13,321 bases of DNA from Collinsella sp. CAG:166. Lineage in GTDB: Bacteria; Actinomycetota; Coriobacteriia; Coriobacteriales; Coriobacteriaceae. This document shows positions 11,715 through 13,321 of this stretch, one piece after another. The stretch is from the NCBI GenBank assembly GCA_000434535.1, contig FR878666.1:1-13321 (forward strand), given 5' to 3'. A program made the position numbers and the translations under genes. Positions within the stretch are counted from its first letter, which is position 1. Each line of letters starts with the position of its first letter. The notes under the pieces are model-generated. The model had not been told where the DNA came from and ran no database searches. It saw nothing but the letters and a program-made list of their open reading frames with translations.

Positions 11715-11743
11715 GTCATTGAATTGTATGACTAGGGTATAGT
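11715..11743 (+). promoter_or_regulatory. Candidate slyD promoter and inverted repeat in the divergent region
   Basis: TATAGT at 11738-11743 is a good -10 hexamer for the slyD-like gene; the -35 position (GTCATT, 17 bp upstream) is poor. GTCAT (11715-11719) and ATGAC (11728-11732), 8 bp apart, form an inverted repeat covering the -35 region, which could be an operator shared with the divergent dipeptidase gene. Downstream, GGCGGC (11761-11766) and GCCGCC (11778-11783) can form a leader hairpin before the ribosome binding site. Confidence 0.4.
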
Positions 11744-11801
11744 TAGCGCCATATGTTCACGGCGGCCCGCGTTGTGCGCCGCCCTTATCACGGAGGTTAC
11801 C

Positions 11802-12230
11802 ATGTCCAACCAGGGCAAGAAGGTCAAGACTCATTATCGCGGCACGCTCGACGACGGCACGCAGTTCGATAGCTCCTACGATCGCGGCGAGCCGCTGGAG
11901 TTCACCTGCGGCGCCGGTCAGATGATCAAGGGCTTCGACGCCGCTGTTGTCGACATGCAGATGGGCGAGAAGAAGACCGTGCATATCCCGGCTGCCGATG
12001 CCTACGGCGAGCACAATCCCGAGATGGTTATTACCTTCCCGGCCGAGCAGGTTCCCAACATCGAGCAGATCGAGAAGGGCATGAAGCTCTTCCTGTCCAC
12101 GCCGAGCGGCATGCCTGTCCCCGCCGTCGTCATCGACGTAACGCCCGAGGCTGTGACGCTCGATGCCAACCACGAGCTTGCCGGCAAGGACCTCAACTTT
12201 GATATCGAGCTCGTCGAGGTCGAGGGTTAG
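11802..12230 (+). CDS. slyD: FKBP-type peptidyl-prolyl isomerase, SlyD-like
   Basis: A 142-residue cytosolic folding helper. The FKBP half (VKTHYRGTLDDGTQFDSSY, then GAGQMIKGFDAAV) is interrupted after residue 65 by a SlyD-type insert-in-flap chaperone domain (AYGEHNPEMV ... EKGMKLFLSTP ... VVIDV), then closed by DANHELAGKDLNFDIELVEVE. It catalyses prolyl isomerisation and acts as a chaperone. The histidine- and cysteine-rich nickel-binding tail of E. coli SlyD is missing, as in many short SlyD homologues. The ATG at 11802 has GGAGG 5 bases upstream. The UreE-like gene follows after 3 bp, so the two are translationally coupled. Confidence 0.94.
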   Translation: MSNQGKKVKTHYRGTLDDGTQFDSSYDRGEPLEFTCGAGQMIKGFDAAVVDMQMGEKKTVHIPAADAYGEHNPEMVITFPAEQVPNIEQIEKGMKLFLSTPSGMPVPAVVIDVTPEAVTLDANHELAGKDLNFDIELVEVEG

Positions 12231-12233
12231 AGC

Positions 12234-12812
12234 ATGCCTGAGCGCTTGGTTTCGACGACATGCTTGGGAAATCTCAACGATCCGTCCTATGAACTTCTGC
12301 TTCGCCGGAAGCTGGGCGGCGTCTTTGAAGTTGACGAGCTACTGCTCGATTGGGACCAGGCTGATGTATGCGCGTTTGTGGGCGTGACGGAGCTGGGGCG
12401 CACGGTCGATGTTCGGCTGGATACTGCCGACGGCGGTCGTTTTGTCGACGGCGACGTGCTCGCCGTCGACCGTTCGGGCGTGGTGCCCGTGGCGGTTGTC
12501 GTGCGCCTGCGCAGCGCCGAGGTTTATTTGGTCGAAGTTGACCGCATGGACCCGATTGCGCTCGCGCATGCGTGCTGGGAGATCGGCAATATGCATGCGC
12601 CGCTTTTTCGAGGCGATTCGGACGAGTATACCGTGCGCATGTATACGCCGGTGCAGCCTGTTTTGGGCCGCATGCTCCGGGGCGTCGAGGGCGTTCGGCT
12701 CTCGACGGTTACCCGTGAACTCGATTCGGACCGGCGCTTTGCGTCGAGTGCGGCGGATGCCGTTGTGAGTATGGCACCAGACTTTACGATCGTAAAGAAG
12801 GCGCGCGGTTAA
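12234..12812 (+). CDS. UreE-like metallochaperone-family protein (no urease in view)
   Basis: A 192-residue protein. Residues 50-80 (GRTVDVRLDTADGGRFVDGDVLAVD) resemble the UreE N-terminal domain, and residues 110-150 (ACWEIGNMHAPLFRGDSDE ... PVLGRMLRGVEG) resemble its metal-binding domain. H121 of GNMHAPL corresponds to the nickel-binding histidine of the UreE GNRHxPL motif, where R is replaced by M. There is no histidine-rich tail. UreE delivers nickel to urease, but no ureABC or other urease accessory gene is present in the window. Coupled to slyD (3-bp gap; GAGGG 7 bases before the ATG lies inside the slyD end). It may serve another nickel enzyme or have lost metal delivery. The family call rests on motifs only. 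Confidence 0.75.
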   Translation: MPERLVSTTCLGNLNDPSYELLLRRKLGGVFEVDELLLDWDQADVCAFVGVTELGRTVDVRLDTADGGRFVDGDVLAVDRSGVVPVAVVVRLRSAEVYLVEVDRMDPIALAHACWEIGNMHAPLFRGDSDEYTVRMYTPVQPVLGRMLRGVEGVRLSTVTRELDSDRRFASSAADAVVSMAPDFTIVKKARG

Positions 12813-12825
12813 CGTGCGTATAAGT

Positions 12826-12864
12826 AAGGCGGACTTTGAGAGACAACTATTCAAAGTCCGCCTT
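12826..12864 (+). terminator. Hairpin terminator after the slyD/UreE-like pair
   Basis: AAGGCGGACTTTGA (12826-12839) and TCAAAGTCCGCCTT (12851-12864) form a perfect 14-bp stem with an 11-nt loop, followed by TCTGTT. The T tract is short on the plus strand and the upstream side has few A residues, so it works best in the plus direction but is not an ideal terminator. Confidence 0.75.
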
Positions 12865-12893
12865 TCTGTTGATGAGATGCTGTGGGGGAGCAT

Positions 12894-13321
12894 ATGGGTC
12901 TTGAAGGAATCAAGCTGATTGCATGCGATTTGGACGGCACGTTGCTGCATCCGGGGGAGCGCGAGCCGCGTTCCGAGGCCTTTGAGCTCATCGATGAGCT
13001 GCATCGTCGCGGTATCGTGTTTATGCCGGCGAGCGGCCGTCAATATGCGAGCTTGCGCTACCTGTTTGCCCCGGTGGCCGATGAGCTCGCCTATGTATGC
13101 GAAAACGGAGCCCTGGTGATGAGCGAGGGACGTGCCGTTGTCAAGCGTTCCATGGAGCGTAGCCTTGCTATGGATATCGCGAATGCCGTGGTTGCGTATC
13201 CCCATGCCGACGTGACCCTTTCGTGTGAGGGACACCTCTACACCATGAGGGGCAACGATGCGTTCGTCGATCATTTGCGCTATGAGGTCCACTGCGATGT
13301 GGCGGTGGTCGCCCGCCCCGA
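12894..13321 (+). CDS. Cof-type HAD-superfamily phosphatase, N-terminal part (3' end outside window)
   Basis: The frame is open to the end of the window, showing 142 residues. Motif I is ACDLDGTLL with nucleophile D12 and D14; motif II is the serine in MPASGRQYASL; CENGALV follows, as in Cof/YbjI-like sugar-phosphate phosphatases. The beginning of the C2-type cap domain is visible; motifs III and IV lie outside. The ATG at 12894 has GGGGGAG 3 bases upstream, rather close but the only candidate. It is separated from the UreE-like gene by a terminator hairpin. The substrate, probably a phosphorylated metabolite, cannot be told. Confidence 0.93.
   Translation, partial: MGLEGIKLIACDLDGTLLHPGEREPRSEAFELIDELHRRGIVFMPASGRQYASLRYLFAPVADELAYVCENGALVMSEGRAVVKRSMERSLAMDIANAVVAYPHADVTLSCEGHLYTMRGNDAFVDHLRYEVHCDVAVVARP

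Noticed and set aside
12339..13292. A 317-codon minus-strand open frame across the UreE-like gene and the HAD gene
   Set aside because: It crosses a terminator hairpin and two well-supported plus-strand genes, is low in protein-like features, and has no ribosome binding site.

Overview
The window reads as chromosomal DNA of a GC-rich, Gram-positive, anaerobic actinobacterium. Coriobacteriia, probably Collinsella or a close relative, is my best guess. The reasons are the GC-rich codon use with strong GGAGG-type ribosome binding sites, the oxygen-sensitive class III ribonucleotide reductase, and the general gene set. This is inference; no 16S gene or other taxonomic marker is present.

Layout from left to right. 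(1) 2-1591: the 3' part of a SpoIIE/PP2C-type phosphatase gene, then a protein that fuses a STAS domain to an RsbW-like kinase domain. Together they look like a compact partner-switching module. (2) 1637-4254: two tRNA clusters, Gly-Cys-Gly and Gly-Val, with three identical tRNA-Gly(GCC) genes. Each cluster is driven by the same promoter module, and a GH13 alpha-glucosidase gene lies between them. (3) 4255-8073: anaerobic ribonucleotide reductase nrdD and its activase nrdG. nrdD is preceded by a tandem NrdR operator overlapping its promoter. The 427 bp between nrdD and nrdG hold a 139-bp near-palindrome with perfect 35-bp arms and a second 22-bp hairpin just before the nrdG ribosome binding site. 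(4) 8140-9810: a short folate cluster, folE, an HD-domain phosphohydrolase gene and folB; folP and folK are not in the window. (5) 9817-11681, minus strand: an M19-family dipeptidase followed by a YgjP/DUF45-type zinc metallopeptidase. (6) 11802-12812: a SlyD-like FKBP prolyl isomerase followed 3 bp later by a UreE-like protein, with no urease genes in view. (7) 12894 to the end: the 5' part of a Cof-type HAD phosphatase gene.

Most protein-coding genes are ordinary housekeeping genes. The more unusual signals are non-coding: the nrdD-nrdG spacer, whose inverted repeat continues as a diverged inverted copy of the nrdD 3' end; terminator-like hairpins placed between tRNA genes that have no room for their own promoters; the repeated palindrome and promoter module ahead of both tRNA-Gly clusters; and the NrdR operator arrangement. 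I see no CRISPR array, insertion sequence, prophage or clearly new defence system.
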